Shown here piece by piece: positions 1-8,679 of a DNA stretch of 64,000 nucleotides; position 1 is the stretch's first letter, and each line of letters opens with the position of its first letter. The notes beneath the pieces are model-generated. The model ran no database searches, was not told the DNA's origin, and saw only the letters and a list, made by a program, of their open reading frames with translations. The stretch spans positions 113,351-177,350 of the forward strand of contig NZ_AQRC01000008.1 of NCBI RefSeq assembly GCF_000737065.1. Reading direction: 5' to 3'. This stretch comes from Thioclava atlantica. GTDB taxonomy: Bacteria; Pseudomonadota; Alphaproteobacteria; Rhodobacterales; Rhodobacteraceae. Made by a program: the position numbers and the translations under genes.

Positions 1-383
1 AGCAGGCGCAGCTCTTCCCGCATCTCTCGGTGGGCGACAATCTCGCCTTCGGCCTCGCAGCGCATCTCAAGGGCCGGTCGGCGCGCAAGGCGGCGGTGGC
101 GCGAGCGCTCGGGCAGGCGGGGCTTGCCGGAATGGAGGATCGCGACCCGGCGACGCTGTCGGGCGGGCAACGCACACGAGTCGCGCTGATGCGCGCGCTT
201 CTGGCCGAGCCGCGCGCGATCCTGATCGACGAGCCCTTCGCCGCGCTCGATGCCGATCTGCGCGCCGAGATCCGCGCCTTCGTGCTCGGTCATATCCGGG
301 CCCGCGCGATCCCCGCCTTGATGGTGAGTCATGACGAGAGCGACGCGCAGGCCGCGGCGCGGGTGGTGACCCTGCGGCGCTGA
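1..383 (+). CDS. ABC transporter ATP-binding protein, C-terminal part (YnjD/ThiQ-like)
   Basis: This is the 3' end of an ABC transporter ATPase; the gene begins before the window and is read in frame from base 3. Visible parts are the Q-loop region (QAQLFPHLSVGDNLAF), the ABC signature LSGGQRTRVALMRAL, Walker B with the catalytic glutamate (AILIDEPFAALD) and the H-loop (VSHDES). The Walker A half lies upstream. The short ATPase ending and the RDPATLSGGQRTRVAL block resemble YnjD/ThiQ-type ATPases of thiamine-like importers. The substrate is inferred from resemblance only, because the permease and binding protein are outside the window. Confidence 0.85.
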   Translation, partial: QAQLFPHLSVGDNLAFGLAAHLKGRSARKAAVARALGQAGLAGMEDRDPATLSGGQRTRVALMRALLAEPRAILIDEPFAALDADLRAEIRAFVLGHIRARAIPALMVSHDESDAQAAARVVTLRR

Positions 384-449
384 GCGCACCGGCGGATCTC
401 CGCGCATGCAGGCTTGCGAGACCCCGGTACAGGCCTTATTCCCAAGGGC

Positions 450-1100
450 ATGTTCGCAAACCCCGTCTTCCGCCACGCCCGCGCCCTTGCCGTTCTCACG
501 GCGCTGATCGGCACGCTTTCCGGCTGCGTGCCGGGGGAGTTCGGCACGGCCCAGGTCGCCCAGTCGCGCACCAAGCTCGCCAATGGCGCGCTGACCGTGA
601 CCGCGCCGAAAGGCTGGTGCATCGACCCCAAGAGCCTGCGCGATTCCGGCGCGGGGGGCTTTGCGCTCTTCGGCAATTGCGCCGCGATTTCCCGCAATCC
701 CGATGATGCCCATGCCCCGCTGCCCGCGCTTCTGAGCGTGACGGTCGGTCCGCCCGCCGTCACGGATGCGAGCGGCACGTTCGGAAAGGACCGGCTCCCC
801 CAGAACGGAACCTTCTTCCGCTCCGAGCTTGGCCGGGCAGCGCTCGCGCGGTCGGGGGAAGCGGGCGACGTGACGATCGACAAGTCCGAGATCTCGGGCG
901 ACGTGCTGATGCTGCGCGTGACCGACCGCTCGAAGCAGGGCGGCCCGCCCGTCGCCGATACCTATCTGCGCGGGATCAGCGATATCGGCGGGCGGATCGT
1001 CGCGCTCTCGGTGATGCCGCTCAAGGATGGCGAGATGAGTTATGACGCTCAACGTCGCCTTTTGCGCGAATTCGTCGCGGCGATCCGCGCCGCGAACTGA
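450..1100 (+). CDS. putative lipoprotein of unknown function
   Basis: The protein is about 216 residues and starts with a signal peptide that ends in a lipobox (TLSGC, Cys about residue 26), so it should be lipid-anchored in the envelope. I chose the ATG at 450 over an upstream in-frame TTG at 414, because the signal peptide then has normal length and a basic start (MFANPVFRHAR). The mature part contains two further cysteines (GWCID, GNCAA) that could form a disulfide. I recognise no catalytic motif. It ends just before a DUF6478-like gene. Confidence 0.7.
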   Translation: MFANPVFRHARALAVLTALIGTLSGCVPGEFGTAQVAQSRTKLANGALTVTAPKGWCIDPKSLRDSGAGGFALFGNCAAISRNPDDAHAPLPALLSVTVGPPAVTDASGTFGKDRLPQNGTFFRSELGRAALARSGEAGDVTIDKSEISGDVLMLRVTDRSKQGGPPVADTYLRGISDIGGRIVALSVMPLKDGEMSYDAQRRLLREFVAAIRAAN

Positions 1101-1234
1101 GCGCCCCCCCGACAAGACCAGCCACCGCAGCAGATTTGCCCTTTTCGTGAGGGGCTTGATAAGAAATAAGTGGTGTCGTTGGGCCGGGTCCGTTGGCCCG
1201 GAACGCGGCGAGGCGAAGGGGGACGATCGGGGCA

Positions 1235-2011
1235 ATGGCTGGGATGCGTGGCTCATCGCTGCTCGATCGGGTGCTCGAACGCCGCGCCCTGCGACGCTGG
1301 AACCGGGCCGCCCGCGCCACCAAGCAGATGGATGCCGAGGCCCTGCGCAGCCTGCGCGGCCGCGCCCGGCTCCTGCGCAACGCCCTCGAAGATGTTCTGC
1401 GCCAGAGCGAGGCGCGCCTGCGCAGCGCCTTTCCAGGGACGGCCGCGCTTCCCCGGCCCTCAGGGAGTGACTGGGTCTGGCGCCCCGAGATCTGGCGCGT
1501 CCCGGTGCAGCCGGTCGGTATCGCGGGGGCGGAAAACCGCACGATGCTCGGGCGCGAGCTGACGCTCTTTCACGATTGCCCCGCCTCCGAGATCACCCTG
1601 CGCCAGATCCGCACCAGCGGCCCCGGCACGGTCGCACCCTACGGGTTGCGGATGGACGTGCTGCGCTTCGAGGGCTCGTTTCTCTCCTTCGTGCTCGACC
1701 TGCCCGAAAGCGCGCTGCGCGGGTTGCAGCTCAATCACCTGCTGCGTCTGGAGATGGATGTCGCGATGGAGCGGCCGCTGGAGATCTTCTGCCGGCTCAA
1801 CATCAAGCACGGTCCCAATAGCGAGCAGCTCGTGCGGGAATTGCCGCCCGGCGGCGGTGGCCAATTCGTGGAATTCGATCTCGCCTATACCCGGATGAAC
1901 GAGCGGCGGCTCGAGAAGGCCTGGGTGGATATCATCTTCGAAAGCCCGCGCATGAACGAAGTCGTTCTGCGCGATATGACCTTCGCGCGCTATCCGCGTG
2001 CGGAGTTGTGA
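1235..2011 (+). CDS. DUF6478-like conserved protein
   Basis: This is a 258-residue protein resembling a family (DUF6478) that I know from Rhodobacterales, with no known function. It has an arginine-rich helical N-terminus (RVLERRALRRWNRAAR) followed by a beta-rich domain; characteristic stretches are LFHDC, GLRMDVLRFEGSFLS and RLNIKHGPN. There is no signal peptide or membrane helix, so it is probably cytoplasmic. The ATG at 1235 was chosen because of the purine-rich AAGGGGGA about 15-20 bases upstream and because the family starts near here. The next gene begins 10 bases after the stop, so the two are probably co-transcribed. Confidence 0.75.
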   Translation: MAGMRGSSLLDRVLERRALRRWNRAARATKQMDAEALRSLRGRARLLRNALEDVLRQSEARLRSAFPGTAALPRPSGSDWVWRPEIWRVPVQPVGIAGAENRTMLGRELTLFHDCPASEITLRQIRTSGPGTVAPYGLRMDVLRFEGSFLSFVLDLPESALRGLQLNHLLRLEMDVAMERPLEIFCRLNIKHGPNSEQLVRELPPGGGGQFVEFDLAYTRMNERRLEKAWVDIIFESPRMNEVVLRDMTFARYPRAEL

Positions 2012-2021
2012 CGGAGGACGG

Positions 2022-2372
2022 ATGCTGGAAGCGACACGGATACGGGGCGGCTGTTGGGAGGCCACGAGCCGCATGCCCGAATCCCCCGATCTCGAGGTGC
2101 GCCACCTGGGCGAGGTGCTCGAGGGGCTTGCCGTTTCGGGCAAACCCGGAGACTGGCGCATCACCCAGCCGATCCCGGTTTCGGCGCTCAACGAGGGCGT
2201 GTTGAGCTTCCTCGTCTGCCGCAAGGGCGAAAGCGAGCCGATCGACAGCTTCACCCTCGTCGCCGGCGCCCCGCTGGCCGAGGATCTGCGCGCGGAGATC
2301 GACCTGCTGCGGGCCGAGCTCGACCTGTTGAAGCGGGCGTTCCGGCAGCATTGCGCCGAGAGCGAGGCCTGA
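2022..2372 (+). CDS. small conserved hypothetical protein
   Basis: The protein is 116 residues. ATG 2022 has a strong GGAGG ribosome binding site six bases upstream, in the ten-base gap after the previous stop, which argues for coupled translation with the DUF6478-like gene. The middle is predicted beta-rich, and the last 35 residues (EDLRAEIDLLRAELDLLKRA) have heptad spacing typical of a short coiled coil, suggesting oligomerisation. I do not recognise a characterised family; its job may be linked to that of its upstream neighbour. Confidence 0.65.
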   Translation: MLEATRIRGGCWEATSRMPESPDLEVRHLGEVLEGLAVSGKPGDWRITQPIPVSALNEGVLSFLVCRKGESEPIDSFTLVAGAPLAEDLRAEIDLLRAELDLLKRAFRQHCAESEA

Positions 2373-2471
2373 GCACCTCACCCCTTCGCGAGAGGTCTCG
2401 AAGCGCCCCCTTTCCGCTTGCGGGAAATGCTGCATATGCCTAGCTTCCCCGCGACAGCGATGGAGGCTTTC

Positions 2472-2930
2472 ATGTCCAGGATCGAAGCGCGGCTCGCGGA
2501 GCTCGGCATCACCCTTCCCGAAGCGCCCGCCCCGGCGGCCAATTACGTGCCCTATGTGCGCAGCGGCCAGCACCTCTTCGTCTCCGGGCAGATCTCGAAC
2601 GGTCCCGAAGGGCTGATCGTCGGAAAGCTCGGCGCCGGCATGGACGTGGTGGAGGGCGCGCTTGCGGCGCGGTTCTGCGGTCTCGCGCTGATCGCGCAGG
2701 CCAAGGCGGCGCTCGGTGATCTCGACCGGGTGAAACGGGTCGTGAAACTGGTGGGCTTCGTCAACTCCACCGCCGAGTTCACCGACCAGCCCAAGGTCGT
2801 CAACGGCTGTTCCGATCTGATGGTCGAGGTGTTCGGTGACGCAGGGCGGCACGCGCGCTCCGCGGTCTCGGCGGCCTCCCTTCCGCTCGGCGTCGCGGTC
2901 GAGATCGAAGCGATTTTCGAGGTCGAGTGA
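2472..2930 (+). CDS. RidA family protein (YjgF/YER057c/UK114), longer subfamily
   Basis: This is a 152-residue RidA-like protein. RidA proteins are small trimeric enzymes; the founding members hydrolyse reactive enamine/imine intermediates released by PLP enzymes. Motifs seen are NYVPYVRSGQHLFVSGQI near the N-terminus, the central VVKLVGFVNS and the C-terminal RSAVSAASLPLGVAVEIEA, including the conserved arginine (HARSAV). The length fits the longer subfamily rather than the 128-residue archetype. ATG 2472 follows a GGAGG motif. The stop overlaps the next start (TGATG), so it is translationally coupled to the phosphodiesterase gene. Confidence 0.9.
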   Translation: MSRIEARLAELGITLPEAPAPAANYVPYVRSGQHLFVSGQISNGPEGLIVGKLGAGMDVVEGALAARFCGLALIAQAKAALGDLDRVKRVVKLVGFVNSTAEFTDQPKVVNGCSDLMVEVFGDAGRHARSAVSAASLPLGVAVEIEAIFEVE

Positions 2931-3694
2931 TGGCGCTTCATCCGGATTTCCTGCGCCTGCCGATCGCGCATCGCGCTTTGCATGACCTTTCCCTGGGGCG
3001 GCCCGAGAACAGCCGCGCCGCGATCCGTGCCGCGATCGAGGCGGGCTACGGCATCGAGATCGACCTGCAGCTCTCGGCCGATGGCGTGCCGGTCGTGTTC
3101 CACGATTATTCGCTCCACCGGCTGACCGAGGAAACCGGCCCGGTGCGCGGGCGCAGCGCCGCGGAACTCGGTGCGATCCGGCTCAAGGGCGGGGAGGAAG
3201 GCATCCCGACCTTCGCCGAGATCCTCGAGCTTGTCGGCGGGCGGGTGCCGCTTCTGGTGGAGCTGAAGGATCAGGATGGCGCGCTTGGCCTTTCGGTCGG
3301 AGCGCTCGAGGAGGCGGCCGCCGCGCTCTTGAAGGACTATGAGGGTCCGGTCGCGGTGATGTCCTTCAATCCGCATGCGGTCGAGGCTTTCTCGAGATAC
3401 GCCCCCGACATCCCGGTCGGGCTGACCACCTCTGCCTATCTGCAGGATGACTGGGCCTTGCTGCCTGTCGCGCGCGGCGAGGAGCTGCGTCACATCCCCG
3501 ATTTCGATCGTGTGAAGGCGGCCTTCATCTCGCATGAGGCGAAGGATCTGAGCGCGGCGCGCGTGGCGGAGCTGAAGGCGCTCGGTGTCCCGATCCTGTG
3601 CTGGACGATCCGCTCGGTCGATGACGAGGCGCTGGCGCGTCAGGTGGCCGACAACGTGACCTTCGAGGGCTATCTTTCGGCGCTGCCTGCTTGA
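2930..3694 (+). CDS. glycerophosphodiester phosphodiesterase family protein
   Basis: A 254-residue TIM-barrel GDPD. Such enzymes hydrolyse glycerophosphodiesters from phospholipid turnover to sn-glycerol 3-phosphate and an alcohol. The catalytic signature is present: IAHRALHD (first His and Arg), NSRAAIRAAIEAGYGIEIDLQ (the Glu-x-Asp metal ligands) and VVFHDYSLHRLT (second His), followed by LLVELKD. There is no signal peptide, so it acts in the cytoplasm like UgpQ. ATG 2930 shares bases with the upstream stop; a GTG three bases earlier is the alternative. Confidence 0.92.
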   Translation: MALHPDFLRLPIAHRALHDLSLGRPENSRAAIRAAIEAGYGIEIDLQLSADGVPVVFHDYSLHRLTEETGPVRGRSAAELGAIRLKGGEEGIPTFAEILELVGGRVPLLVELKDQDGALGLSVGALEEAAAALLKDYEGPVAVMSFNPHAVEAFSRYAPDIPVGLTTSAYLQDDWALLPVARGEELRHIPDFDRVKAAFISHEAKDLSAARVAELKALGVPILCWTIRSVDDEALARQVADNVTFEGYLSALPA

Positions 3695-3751
3695 CCGGGC
3701 GTCCCTCGGCCACAGATTCAGGGCATACCGAACCGCAATCTCTCGGGGCAC

Positions 3752-4930
3752 ATGGATCAAGGCTTTGAAATCACGCTTTATTCGGATATTTCCGAAATAA
3801 GCGAAACGGATTGGAATGCCTGCGCCTGTCCCGAAACGGCAGATGGATCGCGGGCATTCGATCCCTTCACCACGCATAGGTTCCTTGCGGCGCTCGAGGC
3901 TTCGGGCTCCGTCGGGCCCGGCACCGGATGGGACGCGCGGCATCTCGTGGCGCGGCTGGAAGGGCGCGTGATCGGGGTGGCGCCGCTCTACGTGAAGGGC
4001 CATTCGCAGGGCGAATATGTCTTCGATCACGGCTGGGCCGACGCGTTCGAACGTGCCGGCGGGCGCTATTATCCCAAGCTGCAATGCGCGGTGCCCTTCA
4101 CTCCGGTAACCGGGCGGCGGCTGCTGGTGCTGCCGGGGCTCGAGGAGGCGGGGCGGCGCGCCCTACTTGCCGGAATGGCGCAGATCGCCGAGGGCGCCGG
4201 GGTATCCTCGGTCCATGTCACCTTCTGCACCGAGGGCGAGGCCGAACTGGCTGCGGGCGAAGGCTGGCTGCACCGGGTCGGGCAGCAGTTCCACTGGTTC
4301 AACGACGGCTACGGCGCCTTCGAGGATTTCCTTGCCGAGCTCAGTTCGCGCAAGCGCAAGGCGCTGCGCAAGGAACGCCGCAAGGCGCAGGAGTTCAGCG
4401 GCGAGATCGTGCAGCTGACGGGCGATGCGATCCGCCCCGAACATTGGGACGCCTTCTGGGCTTTCTATCAGGATACCGGCAGCCGGAAATGGGGCCGCCC
4501 CTACCTGACGCGGGCTTTCTTCGACCGGCTCCACGAGATGCGCGAGGATGTTCTTCTGGTGCTGGCGCTGCGCGAGGGACGCCCGATCGCGGGCGCGCTC
4601 AACCTGATCGGGCGGGACGCGCTGTTCGGCCGCTACTGGGGCTGCATCGAGGATCACCCCTTCCTGCATTTCGAGCTTTGCTATCATCAGGCGGTCGACT
4701 ACGCGATCGCCGAGGGGCTGGGCCGGGTCGAGGCGGGCGCGCAGGGCGAGCACAAGCTGGCGCGCGGCTACCTGCCCGTCGTCACCCATTCGGCGCATTG
4801 GATCGGCCATCCCGGCCTGCGCCGGGCCGTGGCCGATTATCTCGAAGCCGAGCGGGCCGCGGTGGACGAGGATATCGAGATCCTGACCGAACTCGGCCCC
4901 TTCAGAATGAACCGGGAACCCGATACCTGA
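3752..4930 (+). CDS. FemAB-like GNAT-fold acyltransferase (DUF482/PF04339 type)
   Basis: This is a 392-residue protein of the family often labelled peptidoglycan biosynthesis or GNAT N-acetyltransferase (PF04339). Markers are LVARLEGRVIGVAPLYVKG, YVFDHGWADAFERAGGRYYPKL, RKRKALRKERR and the C-terminal VEAGAQGEHKLARGYLP, all typical of the two-lobed GNAT-like fold. The substrate is not established for the family, so the peptidoglycan link is only a label. There is no signal peptide. It is monocistronic in appearance, about 57 bases after the phosphodiesterase gene. Confidence 0.85.
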   Translation: MDQGFEITLYSDISEISETDWNACACPETADGSRAFDPFTTHRFLAALEASGSVGPGTGWDARHLVARLEGRVIGVAPLYVKGHSQGEYVFDHGWADAFERAGGRYYPKLQCAVPFTPVTGRRLLVLPGLEEAGRRALLAGMAQIAEGAGVSSVHVTFCTEGEAELAAGEGWLHRVGQQFHWFNDGYGAFEDFLAELSSRKRKALRKERRKAQEFSGEIVQLTGDAIRPEHWDAFWAFYQDTGSRKWGRPYLTRAFFDRLHEMREDVLLVLALREGRPIAGALNLIGRDALFGRYWGCIEDHPFLHFELCYHQAVDYAIAEGLGRVEAGAQGEHKLARGYLPVVTHSAHWIGHPGLRRAVADYLEAERAAVDEDIEILTELGPFRMNREPDT

Positions 4931-4968
4931 CGTAACGTTTGGGACATGACTTCAAGAGGGAGCGATGA

Positions 4969-5850
4969 ATGAATCTCAATGACCTGACGCATCTGAATGG
5001 CTGGCTCACGCAGGACCGCATCGACGCGGCGATCCTTGCCGCGGTGAATGTGTTGGCCGCGCTGGTGATCCTGCTGATCGCGCTGGCCATGTCCGCCTGG
5101 GCGAAGCATCGCATCCTCGCGCTCTCGGACCGATATGCGCGGCTCGACGACACGCTTTTCGGCTTCCTCGGCAACATGGTGAAATACCTGATCCTCGCGA
5201 TCGGGGTGATCTTCATCCTCAACCGCTTCGGCATCCAGACGACCTCGCTCGCCGCGCTCGTCGGTGCCGCCGGTCTGGCCGTTGGTCTCGCGCTTCAGGG
5301 CACGCTGTCGAACCTCGCGGCGGGGGTGATGATCATCCTGTTCCGTCCGTTCCGGCAGGGCGATTACATCGCGGCAGGGAGCCAGAGCGGGACGGTGACC
5401 GAGATCCAGCTCTTCTATACCGTGCTCAAGACCTATGACGGGATCCAGACCATCGTGCCGAACGGAGATATCTGGTCGAAGCCGATCATCAACTACTCGG
5501 CGAACCCGACGCGGATGATGGATCTCACGATCGGGGTCGCCTATGACGCCGATCTGAAGAAGACGCAGGAGGTGCTCGAGCGGATCGCGAGCTCGGACGA
5601 ACGCGCGCTGGCCGATCCCGCGCCGACGATCCGGGTCAAGCAGCTCGGCGACAGCTCGGTCGATTTCACCTTCCGCGTCTGGGCGAACACCGCCGATTAC
5701 TGGCAGTTGCAGGCCGATATCACCCGCAGGATCAAGGAAGAGTTCGACGCCCACGGCATCGGCATTCCCTTCCCCACGCGCACGCTCGAAGTGGTGCAGG
5801 TGCCGCAGATCGAGACCGCGCCGGCGATGAACGGGCGCGGAGCGGTTTGA
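4969..5850 (+). CDS. small-conductance mechanosensitive channel, MscS family
   Basis: The protein is 293 residues, close to E. coli MscS (286). There is a helix at about residues 22-42, a second at about 65-85, and the pore-lining TM3 with the Gly/Ala pattern (SLAALVGAAGLAVGLALQG) followed by the LSNLAAGVMIILFRPFRQGD segment that enters the cytoplasmic beta domain. It should act as a heptameric inner-membrane valve opened by membrane tension in hypo-osmotic shock. ATG 4969 is preceded by AAGAGGGAGCG. An overlapping out-of-frame ATG sits at 4965. Confidence 0.95.
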   Translation: MNLNDLTHLNGWLTQDRIDAAILAAVNVLAALVILLIALAMSAWAKHRILALSDRYARLDDTLFGFLGNMVKYLILAIGVIFILNRFGIQTTSLAALVGAAGLAVGLALQGTLSNLAAGVMIILFRPFRQGDYIAAGSQSGTVTEIQLFYTVLKTYDGIQTIVPNGDIWSKPIINYSANPTRMMDLTIGVAYDADLKKTQEVLERIASSDERALADPAPTIRVKQLGDSSVDFTFRVWANTADYWQLQADITRRIKEEFDAHGIGIPFPTRTLEVVQVPQIETAPAMNGRGAV

Positions 5851-5906
5851 TCTGGCTCTTCGCGCGTGCGGTGCTACCTTGCGGGAATGCGAGAAGGGAG
5901 TGAACC

Positions 5907-6269
5907 ATGACCGACAAGCTCGATGCCGAAGAACGCAAGGCTCTGCTCAGTGCGCTCGAAGATTCCGGCTGGCGCGCCGCCGAGGGGGCGGACGCGATGG
6001 TCAAACGGCTGCTGTTTCCGGATTTCTCGGCGGCCTGGGGCTTCATGTCGCAAGCGGCGCTCTGCGCCGAGAAGATGGAGCATCACCCCGATTGGCGCAA
6101 TGTCTACAACAAGCTCGAGATCACGCTCTCGACCCATGACTGCGGTGGCGTGAGCGTGCTCGATATAGAGCTCGCCCGCGCCCTCGACGCGCTGGCCGAA
6201 GGGGTGGCCGAGGTGGATCGCGATATCGGCCGGCCCCTGATGCGGCTGACCGAGAGCAGGGCCGACTGA
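5907..6269 (+). CDS. phhB: 4a-hydroxytetrahydrobiopterin dehydratase (pterin-4a-carbinolamine dehydratase)
   Basis: The protein is 120 residues and carries the family signature EKMEHHPDWRNVYNKLEI, with the two active-site histidines and the tryptophan. The enzyme dehydrates the 4a-carbinolamine released by pterin-dependent aromatic hydroxylases and so regenerates the cofactor; in many bacteria without phenylalanine hydroxylase the partner is unknown, and none is encoded here. The tail after ALDALAEG is some 20 residues longer than in minimal members. ATG 5907 follows GAAGGGAG. A bidirectional terminator lies just downstream. Confidence 0.92.
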   Translation: MTDKLDAEERKALLSALEDSGWRAAEGADAMVKRLLFPDFSAAWGFMSQAALCAEKMEHHPDWRNVYNKLEITLSTHDCGGVSVLDIELARALDALAEGVAEVDRDIGRPLMRLTESRAD

Positions 6270-6290
6270 CCCTCACGCCGTCCGCAAAGA

Positions 6291-6319
6291 AAAACGCCCG
6301 GTCCTGCGCCGGGCGTTTT
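6291..6319. terminator. bidirectional rho-independent terminator between convergent genes
   Basis: An 11-base perfect inverted repeat (AAAACGCCCGG / CCGGGCGTTTT) with a seven-base loop sits between the convergent pterin dehydratase and peroxiredoxin genes. The A-tract and T-tract at its ends let it terminate in both directions. Confidence 0.9.
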
Positions 6320-6342
6320 CGATTGCATGAGGGGGCGCGCGT

Positions 6343-6831
6343 TCAGAGCGCGGCCAGCAGGCCCTCGCCCGCCGAAGCCTCGCAGGTGCCCGGGCTTTCC
6401 TCGACGTGCAGCACCTTCACCACCCCGTCATCGACGAGCATCGCATACCGCTTCGAACGGTTGATCAGCCCTGCGGGCGGCGCGGTGAAATCCATGCCGA
6501 TCGCCTGCGTGAACGCGGCTTCGGGATCGGCGAGCATGGTGATGCCGGCCTCGCTCGCACCGGTCGACTCGCCCCAGGCCTTCATCACGAAGGGATCGTT
6601 GACCGCGACGCAGACGATTTCCGCCACGCCCTTCTCGGCGAATTCGTCCTTGGTGCGGATGAAGCTCGGCACATGGGCGGTGGTGCAGACCCCGGTATAG
6701 GCGCCCGGCACGGCGAAGACGACGATCTTGCGGCCTTTCATCTTCTCGCCGAGGCTCACGGGTTGCGGGCCCTCGGCCCCGATTTCGAGGAAGGTGGCGC
6801 CGGGAAGGGCATCGCCGGTCGTGATGGTCAT
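6343..6831 (-). CDS. peroxiredoxin, PRDX5-like (atypical 2-Cys type)
   Basis: A 162-residue thiol peroxidase that reduces hydrogen peroxide and organic peroxides in the cytoplasm. The peroxidatic cysteine is Cys49 in VPGAYTGVCTTAHVPSF, a variant of the usual PGAFTPTCS motif. Further cysteines at 74 and 150 lie where PRDX5 has its second and resolving cysteines, so an intramolecular disulfide is plausible. ATG 6831 was chosen as the family start (MTITTGDALPGATF); the frame stays open upstream without family similarity. Divergent from the reductase gene, with an 82-base shared spacer. Confidence 0.93.
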   Translation of the reverse strand: MTITTGDALPGATFLEIGAEGPQPVSLGEKMKGRKIVVFAVPGAYTGVCTTAHVPSFIRTKDEFAEKGVAEIVCVAVNDPFVMKAWGESTGASEAGITMLADPEAAFTQAIGMDFTAPPAGLINRSKRYAMLVDDGVVKVLHVEESPGTCEASAGEGLLAAL

Positions 6832-6913
6832 GAAGTGCTCCGTTGCTGTCGCGTTGCGTTTCCTGCCTGCGACGATATAGGGTCGGGCGCGTGTCGCGCC
6901 AGTGGAGAGAGTG

Positions 6914-8119
6914 ATGAACCGGATCGTGATCGTCGGGGCAGGGCAGGCCGCGGCCTCGATGGCCGCCAAGTTGCGTGCGCTCGGACATGACGGGCAGATC
7001 ACTCTGGTGGGAGATGAGCCCGTCGCGCCCTATCAGCGCCCGCCGCTCTCGAAGGCCTATCTCCTGGGCGAGATGGGGGTGGAGCGGCTGACGCTGCGGT
7101 CTGAAGACTGGTGGACCGAACAGGGCGTGGAGCTGCGGCTCGGCACCGCGGTCACCGATATCGACACCGCTGCGCAGCGCGTCACGCTGTCCGATGGCGC
7201 CACGCTCGATTACGCCGAGCTCGCGTTTTGCACCGGCGCCACCCCGCGCCGTCTGCCCGCGGCGATCGGCGGCGATCTGGGCAATGTCTTCACCGTGCGC
7301 AGCCTCGCCGATGTCGATGCGATGCGCCCGCTCTTCGCGCCGGGCAAGCGCCTTCTCGTGGTGGGCGGCGGCTATATCGGGCTCGAGGCGGCCGCGGTCG
7401 CGCGCAAGCTCGGGCTCGAGGTCACGCTAATCGAGGCCGCGCCGCGCATCCTCGGCCGCGTCGCCTGCGCCGAGACCGCCGCCGCGATCCGCGACCTGCA
7501 TCGCCGCCAGGGCGTCGAGATCCTCGAAGGGATCGGGCTTTCCCGGCTCACCGGGGAGGACAGCGTCACCGGCGCCCTGCTCGAGGACGGCCGCACGCTC
7601 CCGGCCGATTTCGTCATCATCGGGATCGGCGTCACCCCCGAGGACGAGATCGCGCGCGCGGCGGGCATTCATTGCGAGAACGGGATCGCGACGGATGCGC
7701 AGGGCCGGACCTCCGCCGCGCATGTCTGGGCGGCGGGCGATTGCGCCTCCTTCCCCGGCCCCGGCGCCGACGGGCGGCTGCGGCTCGAATCGGTGGGCAA
7801 TGCGATCGACATGGCCGAACTGGTCGCCGAGAACATCTGCGGCGCAGGCAAGGACTACCTCCCGAAACCGTGGTTCTGGTCGGATCAGTTCGATGCGAAG
7901 CTCCAGATCGCGGGGCTCAATGCAGGATACGACCGGATCGTCACCCGAAACGACGAGGGCGAGAGCTTCTGGTATTTCCGCGACGGCCGGCTGATCGCGG
8001 TCGATGCGATCAATGACGCACGCGCCTATATGGTCGGCAAACGGGTGATCGAGGGCGGCAAGGTCGTCACGCCCGAACAGGTCGAGACCACGCCCGAACT
8101 GAAGGCGCTGATGAAATGA
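6914..8119 (+). CDS. FAD-dependent NAD(P)H-ferredoxin/rubredoxin-type oxidoreductase
   Basis: The protein is 401 residues with two Rossmann motifs: the N-terminal FAD site (IVIVGAGQAAASMAAKL) and an internal NAD(P) site (LLVVGGGYIGLEAAAVA, about residue 145), followed by the FAD-contacting AAGDCASFP and a C-terminal interface domain. The APYQRPPLSKAYLLGE stretch is typical of BphA4/rhodocoxin-reductase-like enzymes that pass electrons from NAD(P)H to a [2Fe-2S] ferredoxin for an oxygenase or P450. No such partner is next to it. Its stop overlaps the rsmD start (ATGA). Confidence 0.92.
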   Translation: MNRIVIVGAGQAAASMAAKLRALGHDGQITLVGDEPVAPYQRPPLSKAYLLGEMGVERLTLRSEDWWTEQGVELRLGTAVTDIDTAAQRVTLSDGATLDYAELAFCTGATPRRLPAAIGGDLGNVFTVRSLADVDAMRPLFAPGKRLLVVGGGYIGLEAAAVARKLGLEVTLIEAAPRILGRVACAETAAAIRDLHRRQGVEILEGIGLSRLTGEDSVTGALLEDGRTLPADFVIIGIGVTPEDEIARAAGIHCENGIATDAQGRTSAAHVWAAGDCASFPGPGADGRLRLESVGNAIDMAELVAENICGAGKDYLPKPWFWSDQFDAKLQIAGLNAGYDRIVTRNDEGESFWYFRDGRLIAVDAINDARAYMVGKRVIEGGKVVTPEQVETTPELKALMK

Positions 8120-8679
8120 GGATCATCGGCGGCGCGCGGCGCGGGCTCAAGCTGGCGGATGTGGGCGAGGGCGATACAAACGCCCATCTGCGCCCGACCA
8201 CTGACCGGGTGCGCGAGAGCATCTTCAACCTGCTGATCAATGGCAGCCACGGCAATCCCGTGCCCGGCGCCCGGGTGCTCGATCTCTTCGCGGGCACCGG
8301 CGCGCTCGGGCTCGAGGCGCTGTCGCGCGGCGCCGCCCGCGTGGCCTTCGTCGATGACGGTGCGGTCTCCCGCGCGCTGCTGCGCCGCAATATCGAGGCG
8401 ATGCAGGCGATGGGCGTGACCGATGTCTGGCGGCGCGACGCGACCCGGATGGGCCCCAATCGCGGCCCCGGCTATGATCTCGTCTTTCTCGATCCGCCCT
8501 ACGGAATGGGTCTGGGCGAGAAGGCGATCGCCTCGTGTCTCGAAGGCGGCTGGCTGGCTCCCGGCGCGACGATCGTCTGGGAAGAGAGCACCCCGCCCCT
8601 CCTGCCCGCGCCGCTGATCCAGCTCGACCAGCGCCGCTACGGCGATACCTTTGTCACCCTCGCACGGATGCCCGAATGA
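8116..8679 (+). CDS. rsmD: 16S rRNA (guanine(966)-N(2))-methyltransferase RsmD
   Basis: This 187-residue SAM-dependent methyltransferase modifies G966 of 16S rRNA in the assembled 30S subunit. Evidence: the start MRIIGGARRGLKL, the family motif LRPTTDRVRESIFNLL, the SAM-binding VLDLFAGTGALGLEALSRG and the catalytic DLVFLDPPYGMG (NPPY-like). It overlaps both neighbours by four bases (ATGA at each end), forming a tight three-gene unit with the reductase and the HAD phosphatase. Confidence 0.96.
   Translation: MRIIGGARRGLKLADVGEGDTNAHLRPTTDRVRESIFNLLINGSHGNPVPGARVLDLFAGTGALGLEALSRGAARVAFVDDGAVSRALLRRNIEAMQAMGVTDVWRRDATRMGPNRGPGYDLVFLDPPYGMGLGEKAIASCLEGGWLAPGATIVWEESTPPLLPAPLIQLDQRRYGDTFVTLARMPE

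Noticed and set aside
1021..1542. Minus-strand frame overlapping the lipoprotein and DUF6478-like genes
   Set aside because: Low-complexity Arg/Ser-rich shadow of the two plus-strand genes.
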